In this document: in pieces, positions 41,381 to 49,641 of the stretch
How the letters are laid out: each line of letters opens with the position of its first letter
Numbering within the stretch: position 1 is the stretch's first letter
Origin: Leucobacter celer subsp. astrifaciens
GTDB taxonomy: Bacteria > Actinomycetota > Actinomycetes > Actinomycetales > Microbacteriaceae
Assembly (NCBI RefSeq): GCF_001273835.1
Contig: NZ_JHEI01000151.1
Location: forward strand, 1 to 64,000
DNA length: 64,000 nt
Direction of reading: 5' to 3'
The notes under the pieces: model-generated
Databases searched by the model: none
Seen by the model: the letters and a program-made list of their open reading frames with translations, nothing else
Told to the model about the DNA's origin: nothing
Translations under genes and position numbers: made by a program

Positions 41381-42817
41381 ATGGCGAAAGCGAATGAACG
41401 GAAGCATCGCATCGCGGTGCTCGGCGGCGGCCCCGGGGGCTACGAGGCGGCGCTCGCGGGCGCCCAGCTGGGGGTCGATGTCACCCTGATCGAGCGCGCG
41501 GGTGTGGGCGGTGCGGCCGTGCTCACCGACGTGGTTCCGTCGAAGAGCCTCATCGCGACCGCGGGCGGCGTGCAGGCGGTGCGCGATGCCGGCCGGCTCG
41601 GCGTGCAGGCCTTCGTGCCGGGCGGCGACGGCAAGCCCGTGCGGCCGGAGATCGCGGTCAACCTCGCCGCGGTGAACAAGCGCCTGCTGGCCATGGCGGG
41701 CGCGCAGTCCGTCGACATGCTGCGATCGCTCGAGGACGCCGGAGTGCGCGTCGTGCAGGGAGAGGGGCGCCTCGACGGCCCGAACGCGGTGCTCGTGTCG
41801 ACCGCGGCCTCGGGCGGCACCGACTTCGACCGGATCGAGGCCGACACCATCGTGGTGGCCGTCGGCTCCAGTCCGCGCGAGCTCGACTCCGCCAAGCCCG
41901 ACGGTGAGCGCATCCTCACCTGGAAGCAGCTCTACGATCTCCCCGCCATCCCCGAGCACCTCGTGGTCGTCGGCTCGGGCGTCACCGGCGCCGAGTTCGC
42001 CAACGCGTATCGCACGCTCGGCGCCGAGGTGACCCTCGTGTCGAGCCGTGAGCAGGTGCTGCCGGGCGAGGATCCCGACGCCGCGGCCGTGATCGAGCGC
42101 GAGTTCAAGCGCCTCGGCATGCACGTGATGTCGAAGTCGCGGGCCGACTCGGTCGTGCGCACCGAGAAGGGCGTTCTCGTGACGCTCTCGGACGGGCGCA
42201 CCCTCGAGGCGTCGCACTGCCTCATGGCGGTCGGCTCGATCCCGAACACCGATGGACTCGGCCTCGAGAAGGCCGGCGTCGAACTCACCGACAGCGGCCA
42301 TATCCGGGTGAACAAGGTGGCGCGCACCGCGGTGCCCTCCATCTACGCGGCCGGCGACTGCACCGACTTCTTCCCGCTCGCCTCGGTCGCCTCGATGCAG
42401 GGTCGCACGGCGATCATGCACGCGCTCGGCGATTTCGTGCGCCCCATCGACCTGCGCAACGTCGCCGCGAACGTCTTCACCTACCCGGAGATCGCGACCG
42501 TCGGCTGGAACGAGCGCACGCTCGCCGACGCCTCCGGCCTGGCGCAGCACGTCACCCACACGGTGCCGCTCAGCGTGAACCCGCGTGCGAAGATGATCGG
42601 TTTCACCGACGGCTTCGTGAAGCTCTTCGCGTGGAAGGCCTCGGGGACTGTGATCGGAGGTGTCATCGTCGCGCACCGGGCGAGCGAGCTGATCTTCTCG
42701 CTCGCGCTCGCCGTCGAGCACCGGCTCACGGTCGACCAGGTCGCCTCGGCGTTCGCGGTGTACCCGTCGATGACGGGGGCCATCACCGACGCCGCCCGAG
42801 CGCTGCACCAGCACTGA
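41381..42817 (+). CDS. NAD(P)H-quinone dehydrogenase, lipoamide-dehydrogenase-like without the redox disulfide
   Basis: This 478-aa flavoprotein has the full dihydrolipoamide dehydrogenase fold: FAD site IAVLGGGPGGYEAALAG (about residues 11-27), NAD site VVVGSGVTGAEFANAY, the second FAD motif IYAAGDCTD and a C-terminal dimer domain. Where active Lpd enzymes have GG-x-C-x4-C-x-PSK, this protein reads GGAAVLTDVVPSKS, so both redox Cys are replaced by Ala and Val, and the C-terminal HPHPT-type motif is also missing. It therefore cannot reoxidise lipoamide. The mycobacterial LpdA-type proteins, which are NAD(P)H:quinone reductases, are the best comparison. It is followed 17 nt later by a cupredoxin lipoprotein. 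Confidence 0.83.
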   Translation: MAKANERKHRIAVLGGGPGGYEAALAGAQLGVDVTLIERAGVGGAAVLTDVVPSKSLIATAGGVQAVRDAGRLGVQAFVPGGDGKPVRPEIAVNLAAVNKRLLAMAGAQSVDMLRSLEDAGVRVVQGEGRLDGPNAVLVSTAASGGTDFDRIEADTIVVAVGSSPRELDSAKPDGERILTWKQLYDLPAIPEHLVVVGSGVTGAEFANAYRTLGAEVTLVSSREQVLPGEDPDAAAVIEREFKRLGMHVMSKSRADSVVRTEKGVLVTLSDGRTLEASHCLMAVGSIPNTDGLGLEKAGVELTDSGHIRVNKVARTAVPSIYAAGDCTDFFPLASVASMQGRTAIMHALGDFVRPIDLRNVAANVFTYPEIATVGWNERTLADASGLAQHVTHTVPLSVNPRAKMIGFTDGFVKLFAWKASGTVIGGVIVAHRASELIFSLALAVEHRLTVDQVASAFAVYPSMTGAITDAARALHQH

Positions 42818-42833
42818 GCGCGAGGAGCGGTAG

Positions 42834-43217
42834 ATGCGCAGCGGAGTCTCCCGGCGCGGTGTGCTGGGCGGTATCGTCGGCATGCTCGGGATCGGGGCCG
42901 CGGCCTCGCTCGCGGGGTGCGCGCCGGGCAAGCCCGAAGTGGTGCCCTCCGACGACGACGTGAAGGCCGCGGTGACGGTGCGGGCGTTCGACAACGCGTA
43001 CGATCCGCCCGAGGTGGAGGTCGCTCCCGGGCAGGCCGTGCGCTGGGTGTTCGAGGGGCCCGCGGAGCACGACGTCGTCGCCGACGACGGGAGCTTCGTG
43101 AGCGAGCTGGTGACGTCCGGCAGCTACACCCACCTCTTCACGGAGGAGGGTGACTACCCCTATCTCTGCTCGATCCACCCCGAGATGAAGGGCGTGGTGC
43201 GGGTCAAGGCGCTCTGA
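42834..43217 (+). CDS. Cupredoxin-domain lipoprotein with Tat-like signal
   Basis: This 127-aa protein begins with SRRGVLGG, a twin-arginine-like motif, and a lipobox LAGC at about residues 26-29. The mature ~95 residues form a plastocyanin-like copper domain: AEHDVV supplies one His, and LCSIHPEMKG supplies the Cys, His and Met ligands. It would be a membrane-anchored electron carrier or copper protein outside the cell. It follows the quinone-reductase-like gene by 17 nt with the ribosome site GAGGAG, so the two are probably one transcript; a functional link in electron transfer is conceivable. Confidence 0.87.
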   Translation: MRSGVSRRGVLGGIVGMLGIGAAASLAGCAPGKPEVVPSDDDVKAAVTVRAFDNAYDPPEVEVAPGQAVRWVFEGPAEHDVVADDGSFVSELVTSGSYTHLFTEEGDYPYLCSIHPEMKGVVRVKAL

Positions 43218-43248
43218 TCCACTGTCGAGGAATTCCCGAGCATCGCTT

Positions 43249-43396
43249 CGCGCGCCAGTAGGCGCTCCCCCACCTTCGGTTCGGTACCAACAACTGACGC
43301 CCGAAGACGGGGTCCGGATCAGCTCTGGATCGCACACCTTTCGCGCGCCAGTAGTTGCTGCCTCGCGCGCGTTTTGGCGACAACTACTGACGCGCG
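43249..43396. repeat. Dispersed palindromic element, family A (double copy)
   Basis: Two sub-copies lie side by side between convergent genes. The left one (43249-43305) is degenerate: CGCGCGCCAGTAG and CAACTGACGCCCG. The right one has CGCGCGCCAGTAGTTG (43342-43357) facing CAACTACTGACGCGCG (43381-43396), one mismatch from a perfect palindrome. Nothing else is visible in the 299-nt gap. Confidence 0.88.
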
Positions 43397-43516
43397 AAGA
43401 TGTGGGAGGACCGCTTCGCGCGCTGTGGTGCGGACGGACTGCTGCGCCGCGGCGCTGTGGTGCGCGGCGCCGTGGTGCGTGGCGCCGTGGCGCTGGAGAT
43501 CCGCCCCGCCGAGGGA

Positions 43517-44845
43517 TCAGTCCCGCTGGAAGACCGCGAGCGACTCGAAGTGGTGGGTGTGCGGGAAGATGTCGAACGCGCGCAGGCCGGTGAGCTCGTA
43601 GCCGGCGTCGCGCAGAGTCTTCGTGTCTCGGGCGAGGGCGACGGGATCACAGGCCACGTAGACGACGTTGGCGGGGGAGAGCTCTACGAGCTGCCCCATG
43701 ACGCCTCCGCCCGCACCTGAGCGCGGCGGATCCAGCACCACCGTGCCGCGACGCAAGCGATCCCGCACCGGGGCCGACGCCCGCAGCAGTTCCGCGAGGT
43801 GGCGATCGACCCGCGCGGTGACCGCGAGCGCCCCCACCAGCTCCGAGAGGTTCTCGGCGGCGTCATCGGTTGCCCCGGCCTCGGCCTCGACGGTGGTCAC
43901 CTTGATGCCCGGCCCGGCGGCCTCCGCCACCGCGGCGGCGAGCAGGCCGACTCCGCCGTACAGGTCGAGGTTGCCGGCCGCGGGGTCGAAGCGCCCGTCG
44001 TCGATGAGCTCGGCGACCGCGTCGCGCACGGCGGTGAACAGCACCGTCGGCGCCTCTCGGTGCACCTGCCAGAAGCCTCCGGCACGCACCAGGAAGCCGC
44101 GATCCTCGACCAGTTCCCGGATCACGTCGTTCTCGCCCGCGCGCGTCTTCTCTCCCGGGAGTCCGAGCAGCATGCGCGGGTCGTCGGCCGCGGGGTCGAT
44201 GAGATCGACGGTGGCCACGCCGGGCATGAGCTCGTCGAGCGGTGCGATCTGGTGGATGCCCTCGCTGGCGAGCGGTAGGGAGGTGACGGGGATCACGCGA
44301 CGGCTGCGCGCCGCGTAGGGGCCGACAGCCCCCGTTTCGGGATCCACGTGCAGCCGCACGCGAGTGCGGTAGCCGAGGCCTCCGGTCTCGTCGTCGCCCG
44401 GTGCGGGTTCGACGAATTCGGCGAGGGCCTCGCCGAGATCCTCGTCGTCGGCCGCGGCGAACTCGACCCCGCCGAAGCGGCGCATCGCATCGGCGAGCAC
44501 CTCTGCCTTCAGGCTGCGCTGGCGATCGAGGGCGATGTGCCCGAACTCGGCGCCGCCGGCCCGATCCTCGGGTGCGCGCTCGACGGCGGCCTCGGCCCAG
44601 ACGTGGGGCTGCCGGTCGGCGGAGGCGTCGAGCACCTCGACCACCGTTGCGCGGGCGAACGACTTCTTCTTGGCGTCCGTGACGAGCGCGCGCACGCGCT
44701 CACCGGGGATCGCGTCGGCCACGAACACCACGCGGCCGTCGTGGCGCGCGACGCTCACCCCTCCGTGGGCGATCCCGGTGACATCGAGTTCGATCGTCTC
44801 CCCGATCTCGAGCGGAGCGGGGGAGGAGGGTGCGCGTGATGACAT
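43517..44845 (-). CDS. Class I SAM-dependent RNA methyltransferase (TrmA/RumA family)
   Basis: This 442-aa enzyme should methylate C5 of a uridine in tRNA or rRNA. It has an N-terminal TRAM RNA-binding domain (IELDVTGIAHGGVSVARHDG), the SAM site DLYGGVGLLAAAV, the DPPRSGAGGGV motif and the catalytic Cys in VYVACDP. The Cys cluster for the iron-sulfur centre of E. coli RumA is missing, as is common in actinobacteria. I use the ATG at 44845; another ATG at 44854 sits too close to GGGAG. Substrate position cannot be assigned. Confidence 0.88.
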   Translation of the reverse strand: MSSRAPSSPAPLEIGETIELDVTGIAHGGVSVARHDGRVVFVADAIPGERVRALVTDAKKKSFARATVVEVLDASADRQPHVWAEAAVERAPEDRAGGAEFGHIALDRQRSLKAEVLADAMRRFGGVEFAAADDEDLGEALAEFVEPAPGDDETGGLGYRTRVRLHVDPETGAVGPYAARSRRVIPVTSLPLASEGIHQIAPLDELMPGVATVDLIDPAADDPRMLLGLPGEKTRAGENDVIRELVEDRGFLVRAGGFWQVHREAPTVLFTAVRDAVAELIDDGRFDPAAGNLDLYGGVGLLAAAVAEAAGPGIKVTTVEAEAGATDDAAENLSELVGALAVTARVDRHLAELLRASAPVRDRLRRGTVVLDPPRSGAGGGVMGQLVELSPANVVYVACDPVALARDTKTLRDAGYELTGLRAFDIFPHTHHFESLAVFQRD

Positions 44846-44876
44846 GTCCCCCATTCTCCCATCACGCGCACGGCTC

Positions 44877-45146
44877 CTAGGCGTCGCGGCGACTGCGCCC
44901 CACGATGAGGCCGTAGATCAGCAGCACGACGATGGATCCGCCGATGGCGAGCAACCAGGTCTCGAGCGAGAAGAACGCGCCCAGATCGGCGCCGAAGAGC
45001 ATCGAGCCCAGCCAGCCGCCCACAACGGCCCCGACCACACCCAGGACCAGTGTGGCGATCCAGCCGCCGCCCTGTCGGCCGGGCAGAATCGCCTTCGCGA
45101 TGGCGCCGGCGATGAGACCGAGAATCAGAAATGCGAGGATGCCCAT
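44877..45146 (-). CDS. GlsB/YeaQ/YmgE family membrane protein
   Basis: This 89-aa protein has three hydrophobic segments separated by Gly-rich loops and the family pattern FLILGLIAGAIAKAILPG followed by ATLVLGVVGAVVGGWLG. The family is linked to stress and envelope functions but has no defined activity. AAGGAG precedes the ATG. It lies 31 nt from the start of the methyltransferase gene, upstream of it on the same strand. Confidence 0.9.
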   Translation of the reverse strand: MGILAFLILGLIAGAIAKAILPGRQGGGWIATLVLGVVGAVVGGWLGSMLFGADLGAFFSLETWLLAIGGSIVVLLIYGLIVGRSRRDA

Positions 45147-45270
45147 GAGAACTCCTTACCTTCGGGGACGGAAGATCCGCCCTTCTCGCCCTAACGGTAC
45201 GGCGCGTCGACCGAGAGGGGTAAGGGGCTTGCGAGCGCGGCTCCGCGAGGTGTAGAGAGCGGAACCCCGA

Positions 45271-45570
45271 TCAGCGCTGTTCCGGGTCGGGCGGTTCCGG
45301 CAGCAGACGCAGCCCCGTGGAGGCATTCGCCGCAGTGGTGAGCTCCTCGACCCAGGCGCGATTGAGGTTCGGCGTGTCGGCGCTCTCGAACTCGAACTGC
45401 ATCGGAATGGAGGGCTGCAGCCAGATGCTGCGCTGGATGCCGGCGTCGTCCCAGGTGAACAGCAGGCTCTCCTGCTGCAGCAGCTTCGTCATGATGACGG
45501 TGCGCAGGTGCGTGAGCGCGCGGTCGTCGAAGCGGAAGATCTGCGACGGGCCATAGTGCAGGTATCCCAC
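45271..45570 (-). CDS. Small hypothetical protein, Microbacteriaceae-type family (copy 1)
   Basis: This 99-aa protein and its neighbour at 45610 are paralogues: both have MG(Y/H)L-Y at the start, DRALxHL, a Lys/Arg-Q-ES-F/L segment (KLLQQESLLFTWDD), WLQPSIP and a C-terminal LxLLPEPP/ILITEKE part. I recall this family as short proteins often misnamed ATP-dependent DNA ligase in Microbacteriaceae annotation and grouped as a DUF (DUF7882). No catalytic motif is visible. It starts with GTG after AGGAGG. The two form a tandem pair on the minus strand. Confidence 0.75.
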   Translation of the reverse strand: MGYLHYGPSQIFRFDDRALTHLRTVIMTKLLQQESLLFTWDDAGIQRSIWLQPSIPMQFEFESADTPNLNRAWVEELTTAANASTGLRLLPEPPDPEQR

Positions 45571-45609
45571 GGGATGCCTCCTCAGGGTGCGTGGACGATG
45601 GTGATCTGA

Positions 45610-45939
45610 TCAGCCCGCGGAGTGCTGCGCCGCGTAGGCCTCGGCTTCCTTCTCCGTGATGAGGATCAGGCCGCGCGGGGTGTGCGAGAGTTCGCCGAGC
45701 ACCTCGATCCAGGTTTCGTTGAGCTCGGGGGCCCGGCTGCCCGAGAACCGGAAGATGAGCGGGATCGAGGGCGAGAGCCAGAGCGAGACGCGCCCGCTGC
45801 CGCGCTCCACCGGGTTGGTCCAACTCAGGAAGAAGCTCTCCTGGCGACGCAGTTTCATGCCGATCGCCACCTTGAGGTGCGCCAGTGCGCGATCCTCGAC
45901 CGGATATTCGACCGACGCTGCGTAGACGAGATGCCCCAT
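45610..45939 (-). CDS. Small hypothetical protein, Microbacteriaceae-type family (copy 2)
   Basis: This 109-aa paralogue of the gene at 45271 lies 39 nt upstream of it, with MGHLVYAASVEYPVEDRALAHL at the start (read in parts). I chose the ATG at 45939, where homology with copy 1 begins; the open frame continues to 46143 but that part is not similar. GAGGGG directly abuts the ATG, so the ribosome site is poor. Function unknown. Confidence 0.72.
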   Translation of the reverse strand: MGHLVYAASVEYPVEDRALAHLKVAIGMKLRRQESFFLSWTNPVERGSGRVSLWLSPSIPLIFRFSGSRAPELNETWIEVLGELSHTPRGLILITEKEAEAYAAQHSAG

Positions 45940-46164
45940 CCCCTCATCATCCCACCCGGCCAGGCCCAGCGCCAGACCCGACGGGGTGGGATCGGCGGCG
46001 GAGCCGCTCTTTCCGCGAGGAACGCTGTATATGCAGCGGTCCATACCACATATGGAGCAAATCGAGAATTTTCCCCATTCGTAACATGGACTGGCTAGGA
46101 TCCTGAACTGTGTAGTGAATTCGCTGCACGCTTCGATTTTCAATGGGGAGATGAGAACTCACGT
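45940..46164. promoter_or_regulatory. AT-richer divergent intergenic region
   Basis: The 225 nt before the carboxypeptidase gene are markedly AT-richer than the rest, with GTATATGC near 46027, CATATGG near 46053 and GAATTTTCC near 46068. A possible -10 is TAGGAT near 46096. The region separates the hypothetical pair from the secreted carboxypeptidase and probably holds promoters for both. The assignments are tentative. Confidence 0.3.
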
Positions 46165-49100
46165 ATGAGTACACGCAAACTATTAGCGGGGGTATGCGGC
46201 GCAGCCGTCATACTATCCTCGTTCTCGTTTGTCTCAGCGGCCAACGCCGTTGAGGATCGAGACGCGAAGGAAGCAACACTGGTCGCGCCGCTCACCTCGG
46301 GCATGGCGCAGCTCAAGAACGGTGCCGCAACACAGGCTGGTGAAGCTGAAGAGATCGTCAAGGGTCTGCAGCTCCCGAAGTCGTTCCCGTTCCAGCCGAA
46401 GCTCGACTACTTCCGCGACAACCCGACGGGTCCGAACGGCGAGCCGAACCACGCGACGGCGCAGCCCAAGCTCCTCTCGCACCCTGATATCGCGCCCAAG
46501 CTGACCGAGCTCATGAACAAGTCGGATCGAGTATCCGCGCAGGTCATCGGCCAGTCGACGCAGGGCCGCGACCTCTACCTCGTCACCGTCACCGCTCCCG
46601 AGAGCGAAACGCAGACGAAGCAGCAGGCCGACTGGCGGGACAAGATCCGCAACAACCCTGCGGCCGCGGCGAAGGATGAGCAGCTGCTCAGCGGCTACAA
46701 GACCCCGATCTGGATCAGCAACAACATCCACGGCAACGAGTGGGAGGGTACTGACGCCGCGTTGCAGTACATCGAGCACCTGGCGACCGCGCCCATGAGC
46801 GAGGTCGGGTCGATCCTGCGCAACAACCGCGTGTACTTCTCCCCGTCGCTGAACCCCGACGGGCGCACCAACGCGACCCGCGCAACCGCGCTGGGACTCG
46901 ATCCCAACCGCGACATGGTGACGCTGCAGACGCCCGAGGCGGCCTCGTTCGTGCAGTCCACCGACGCGCTGCAGCCCGTGTACGCAGCAGACTTCCACGG
47001 CTACACGAGCGTGCTGCAGATGGAGCCGACCGGCCCGCCGCACGGCTCGAACTACGAGTACGACCTCTACATTCCGCACAACTACGCGCTCGCGCTCGAG
47101 GTTGAGAAGCACGTCACGGCGAAGCGGATCGAAGGCAACACGTACTTCAGCGAGCCGGGGCCGTCGGGCCGTGTCGTCACGACCCCCACCGACTACATCA
47201 AGATCCCGTACCGCGACACGCCCTCGGGCTGGGATGACTTCCCGCCCATCTTCACCGCGCAGTACGCCGCGTTCTACGGTGCCATCACCGCAACCGTCGA
47301 GCTGCCCCTCGGACGTACCGGCTCGCTCATGACCGAGCCGCGCGCCAAGGTCAACACCGAGGTCGCGTACGAGACCATGGTTGCGATCGTCGACTACATC
47401 AACCAGCCGAAGGTGGGGCGCGACCTGCTGCTCAACCAGATCGAGACCTTCCGCCGCGGTGTCGCGGGCGAGCCGAAGACCGCGCTCACCACGGAGAACA
47501 TCGCGGATGTCCCGGGTCCCGACCAGTGGAAGGCCGAGTGGGATGCGGCGGATGACCAGGAAGCCATCGTGCTGCCTCGCGCCTACGTGATTCCCGTGGG
47601 CGAGGGTCAGCGCTCCGCCAGCGATGCGAACCGGCTCGTCCAGCGACTCATCGACATCGGCGTGCAGGTGAGCCAGCTCACCGCCGACACGGTGGTCGAC
47701 GGAGTGACGTACCCGGCAGGCTCGTACATGATCGATATGCACCAGCCGCTGCGCGGTCTCGCGAACGCGCTGCTCGACCTCGGCGAGGACATCTCGAACA
47801 AGCTCCCGTCGATGTACGACATCTCCGCATGGAGCCTCGGCTACGTGTGGGGTGCGACCGTCGACAAGGTGGGTCTCGTGACCGATCCCGCTATCGGAAC
47901 CGCGAAGCGCATCTCGAAGGTGACGCCGAACTTCACCGCTCCCAAGGCGGGCGAGTACGTCAACTTCGATCTTGCGGGCGTCAACGACTACCGTGCTGTG
48001 AACGCGCTGCTCGATGCGGGTGTCAAGGTCACGATGATCGAGGACGGCTCGGCTGTCGTCGCCGCCGCCGATGCTGCTGCGGTCGCGCAGGCGGCTCAGG
48101 AGTTCGACGTCAAGGTCGAGGCGGCTTCGGCCGAGGACCTCGCAGCGTTGAAGGCGGACACCGCGAAGGGTCTGAAGAACCTGAAGATCGCCTACGTCGG
48201 CAACCAGGACGACCGTCTCTCGCTGACCGAGCTCGGCTTCGACGACCTGGTGCAGGTCACCGCGGCGCAGCTCACCTCGGATACGGCGCTGCTCGACGAT
48301 GTCGACGTGCTGTGGATCGGTAGCGCGCTCACCTTCAACGGCTCGCAGGCCGCGGGTCGCGCCGCTGTCGAGGCGTTCCTCGCAGACGGCGGAGCGCTGC
48401 TCGGCCGAGGCGCCGCTGGCTTCAACGCGGCGAGCTCGTTCGGGCTCGTGAGCGGAACCGCGGTCGCCGGTAACAACAGCGGCAACGGTGTTGTCGCGGT
48501 CGATACCCCTGAAGGATCGCTGCTCGCGCCGTATGCGCAGGACGCGTCGTTCATCTACCCGGCAGTGTCGTTCACGAACCTCGGTGAGGGAACGAAGGCT
48601 GAGCAGACGTACGCCGCAGGCAACCCGCTGCTCGCCGGCCACTGGCGCTCGACCAACGCGACCAACGGTCCGGAGGTCGCCGGTGGGCAGGCTTCGGTGA
48701 TCTCGGGTGAGGCCGCGTCTGGCGCCAAGGCAGTCGTGTACGGGACCTCGGTGTTCTTCCGCACGCACCCGAAGGGTGGCATGAGCGAGGCTGCTCGTGG
48801 CATCTTCTGGGCCGCGCCCGCGGGTGAGCTCGTGGCCCCCGCGCCCGATCCCGAGCCGAAGCCCGAGGAGCCGAAGCCCGAGCCCGGCGCGGTGTTCATC
48901 GATGTCCCGAAGAGCCACAAGTTCTACAAGGAGATCGCGTGGATGGCCGAGAAGAAGATCTCGACCGGTGTGAAGACCCCCCAGGGGCTCGCATACCAGC
49001 CGAAGGCTTCGACGACGCGTGAGGCGATGTCGGCGTTCCTCTTCCGTGCATACGAGAAGGCGCCGCAGAACTACAAGCCGCTCGCGAAGAGCCCGTTCAT

Positions 49101-49458
49101 CGACGTTCCGACGAACCACAAGTTCTACAAGGAGATCTCGTGGATGTACGAGAAGAAGATCTCGACCGGTGTGAAGACCCCCCAGGGGCTCGCATACCAG
49201 CCGAAGGCTTCGACGACGCGTGAGGCGATGTCGGCGTTCCTCTTCCGTGCTGCAGAGGTGAAGGGCTACAACGCTCCGACCACCTCGAAGTTCGTCGATA
49301 TGAAGCCGAGCGACAAGTTCTACAAGGAAATCTCGTGGATGGCCGATAACAAGATTTCGACCGGTGTGAAGACCCCCCAGGGGCTCGCATACCAGCCGAA
49401 GGCTTCGACGACGCGTGAAGCGATGTCTGCGTTCCTCTACCGAGGTGTAGCTGGGTAA
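46165..49458 (+). CDS. Secreted M14-family zinc carboxypeptidase with three S-layer-type repeats
   Basis: This 1097-aa protein has a signal peptide (about residues 1-28, cleavage near ANA). The M14 zinc site is NIHGNEWEGTDA (His and Glu ligands, about residues 188-199) and ADFHGYTS supplies the third His; the catalytic Glu is likely the one in ATVELPLGR. A middle region of ~450 residues includes a class-I-glutamine-amidotransferase-like fold often seen after M14 domains. After a Pro/Glu linker, three ~65-residue repeats follow with F(I/V)D(V/M) and KFYKEI-WM, related to S-layer-homology domains, which bind cell-wall polymers. It would trim peptides at the cell surface. A terminator hairpin follows at 49479. 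Confidence 0.87.
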   Translation: MSTRKLLAGVCGAAVILSSFSFVSAANAVEDRDAKEATLVAPLTSGMAQLKNGAATQAGEAEEIVKGLQLPKSFPFQPKLDYFRDNPTGPNGEPNHATAQPKLLSHPDIAPKLTELMNKSDRVSAQVIGQSTQGRDLYLVTVTAPESETQTKQQADWRDKIRNNPAAAAKDEQLLSGYKTPIWISNNIHGNEWEGTDAALQYIEHLATAPMSEVGSILRNNRVYFSPSLNPDGRTNATRATALGLDPNRDMVTLQTPEAASFVQSTDALQPVYAADFHGYTSVLQMEPTGPPHGSNYEYDLYIPHNYALALEVEKHVTAKRIEGNTYFSEPGPSGRVVTTPTDYIKIPYRDTPSGWDDFPPIFTAQYAAFYGAITATVELPLGRTGSLMTEPRAKVNTEVAYETMVAIVDYINQPKVGRDLLLNQIETFRRGVAGEPKTALTTENIADVPGPDQWKAEWDAADDQEAIVLPRAYVIPVGEGQRSASDANRLVQRLIDIGVQVSQLTADTVVDGVTYPAGSYMIDMHQPLRGLANALLDLGEDISNKLPSMYDISAWSLGYVWGATVDKVGLVTDPAIGTAKRISKVTPNFTAPKAGEYVNFDLAGVNDYRAVNALLDAGVKVTMIEDGSAVVAAADAAAVAQAAQEFDVKVEAASAEDLAALKADTAKGLKNLKIAYVGNQDDRLSLTELGFDDLVQVTAAQLTSDTALLDDVDVLWIGSALTFNGSQAAGRAAVEAFLADGGALLGRGAAGFNAASSFGLVSGTAVAGNNSGNGVVAVDTPEGSLLAPYAQDASFIYPAVSFTNLGEGTKAEQTYAAGNPLLAGHWRSTNATNGPEVAGGQASVISGEAASGAKAVVYGTSVFFRTHPKGGMSEAARGIFWAAPAGELVAPAPDPEPKPEEPKPEPGAVFIDVPKSHKFYKEIAWMAEKKISTGVKTPQGLAYQPKASTTREAMSAFLFRAYEKAPQNYKPLAKSPFIDVPTNHKFYKEISWMYEKKISTGVKTPQGLAYQPKASTTREAMSAFLFRAAEVKGYNAPTTSKFVDMKPSDKFYKEISWMADNKISTGVKTPQGLAYQPKASTTREAMSAFLYRGVAG
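48949..49250 (+). repeat. Near-identical tandem repeats encoding the carboxypeptidase C-terminus
   Basis: A 101-nt block at 48949-49049 is repeated without any change at 49150-49250 (period 201 nt). A third copy at about 49357 keeps a core of roughly 60 nt identical. Identity at synonymous positions shows recent duplication or gene conversion. Confidence 0.9.
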
Positions 49459-49478
49459 CTAGCAGCTGACGCAGTAGC

Positions 49479-49514
49479 AGCAGCCCGGTCTCCGCATTGC
49501 GGGGCCGGGCTGCT
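49479..49514 (+). terminator. Hairpin terminator after the carboxypeptidase gene
   Basis: AGCAGCCCGG (49479-49488) pairs with CCGGGCTGCT (49505-49514), and the interior CTCCGC / GCGGGG can extend the stem to about 16 bp. It lies 20 nt after the stop. Confidence 0.8.
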
Positions 49515-49629
49515 CTGCTGTCGCCCGGCTTGTCTGCTGGCGTGCGCCTCCGGAGAGCTCCGTTCGCTCTTCGCTCTTCGCGACGAGCGTGAGCGGTCGA
49601 TCCTCTCCCGGGCCCATCGACGCGACCTC

Positions 49630-49635
49630 TAAGCT
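49630..49635 (+). promoter_or_regulatory. Candidate -10 element, leaderless Maf start
   Basis: TAAGCT is followed by exactly 6 nt and the ATG at 49642. No Shine-Dalgarno sequence is present. Confidence 0.55.
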
Positions 49636-49641
49636 GGGCGC

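Noticed and set aside
41381..42817. Annotation as dihydrolipoyl dehydrogenase (E3 subunit)
   Set aside because: Both redox-active Cys are replaced and the C-terminal His motif is absent, so lipoamide chemistry is not possible by the known mechanism.
45610..46143. Longer reading of the second small hypothetical protein
   Set aside because: Similarity to its paralogue begins at the ATG at 45939; the upstream part lies in AT-rich intergenic sequence.
46234..49119. 961-aa minus-strand frame opposite the M14 carboxypeptidase
   Set aside because: Composition is dominated by Arg, Val and Leu without motifs; the plus strand has a signal peptide, zinc site and repeats.
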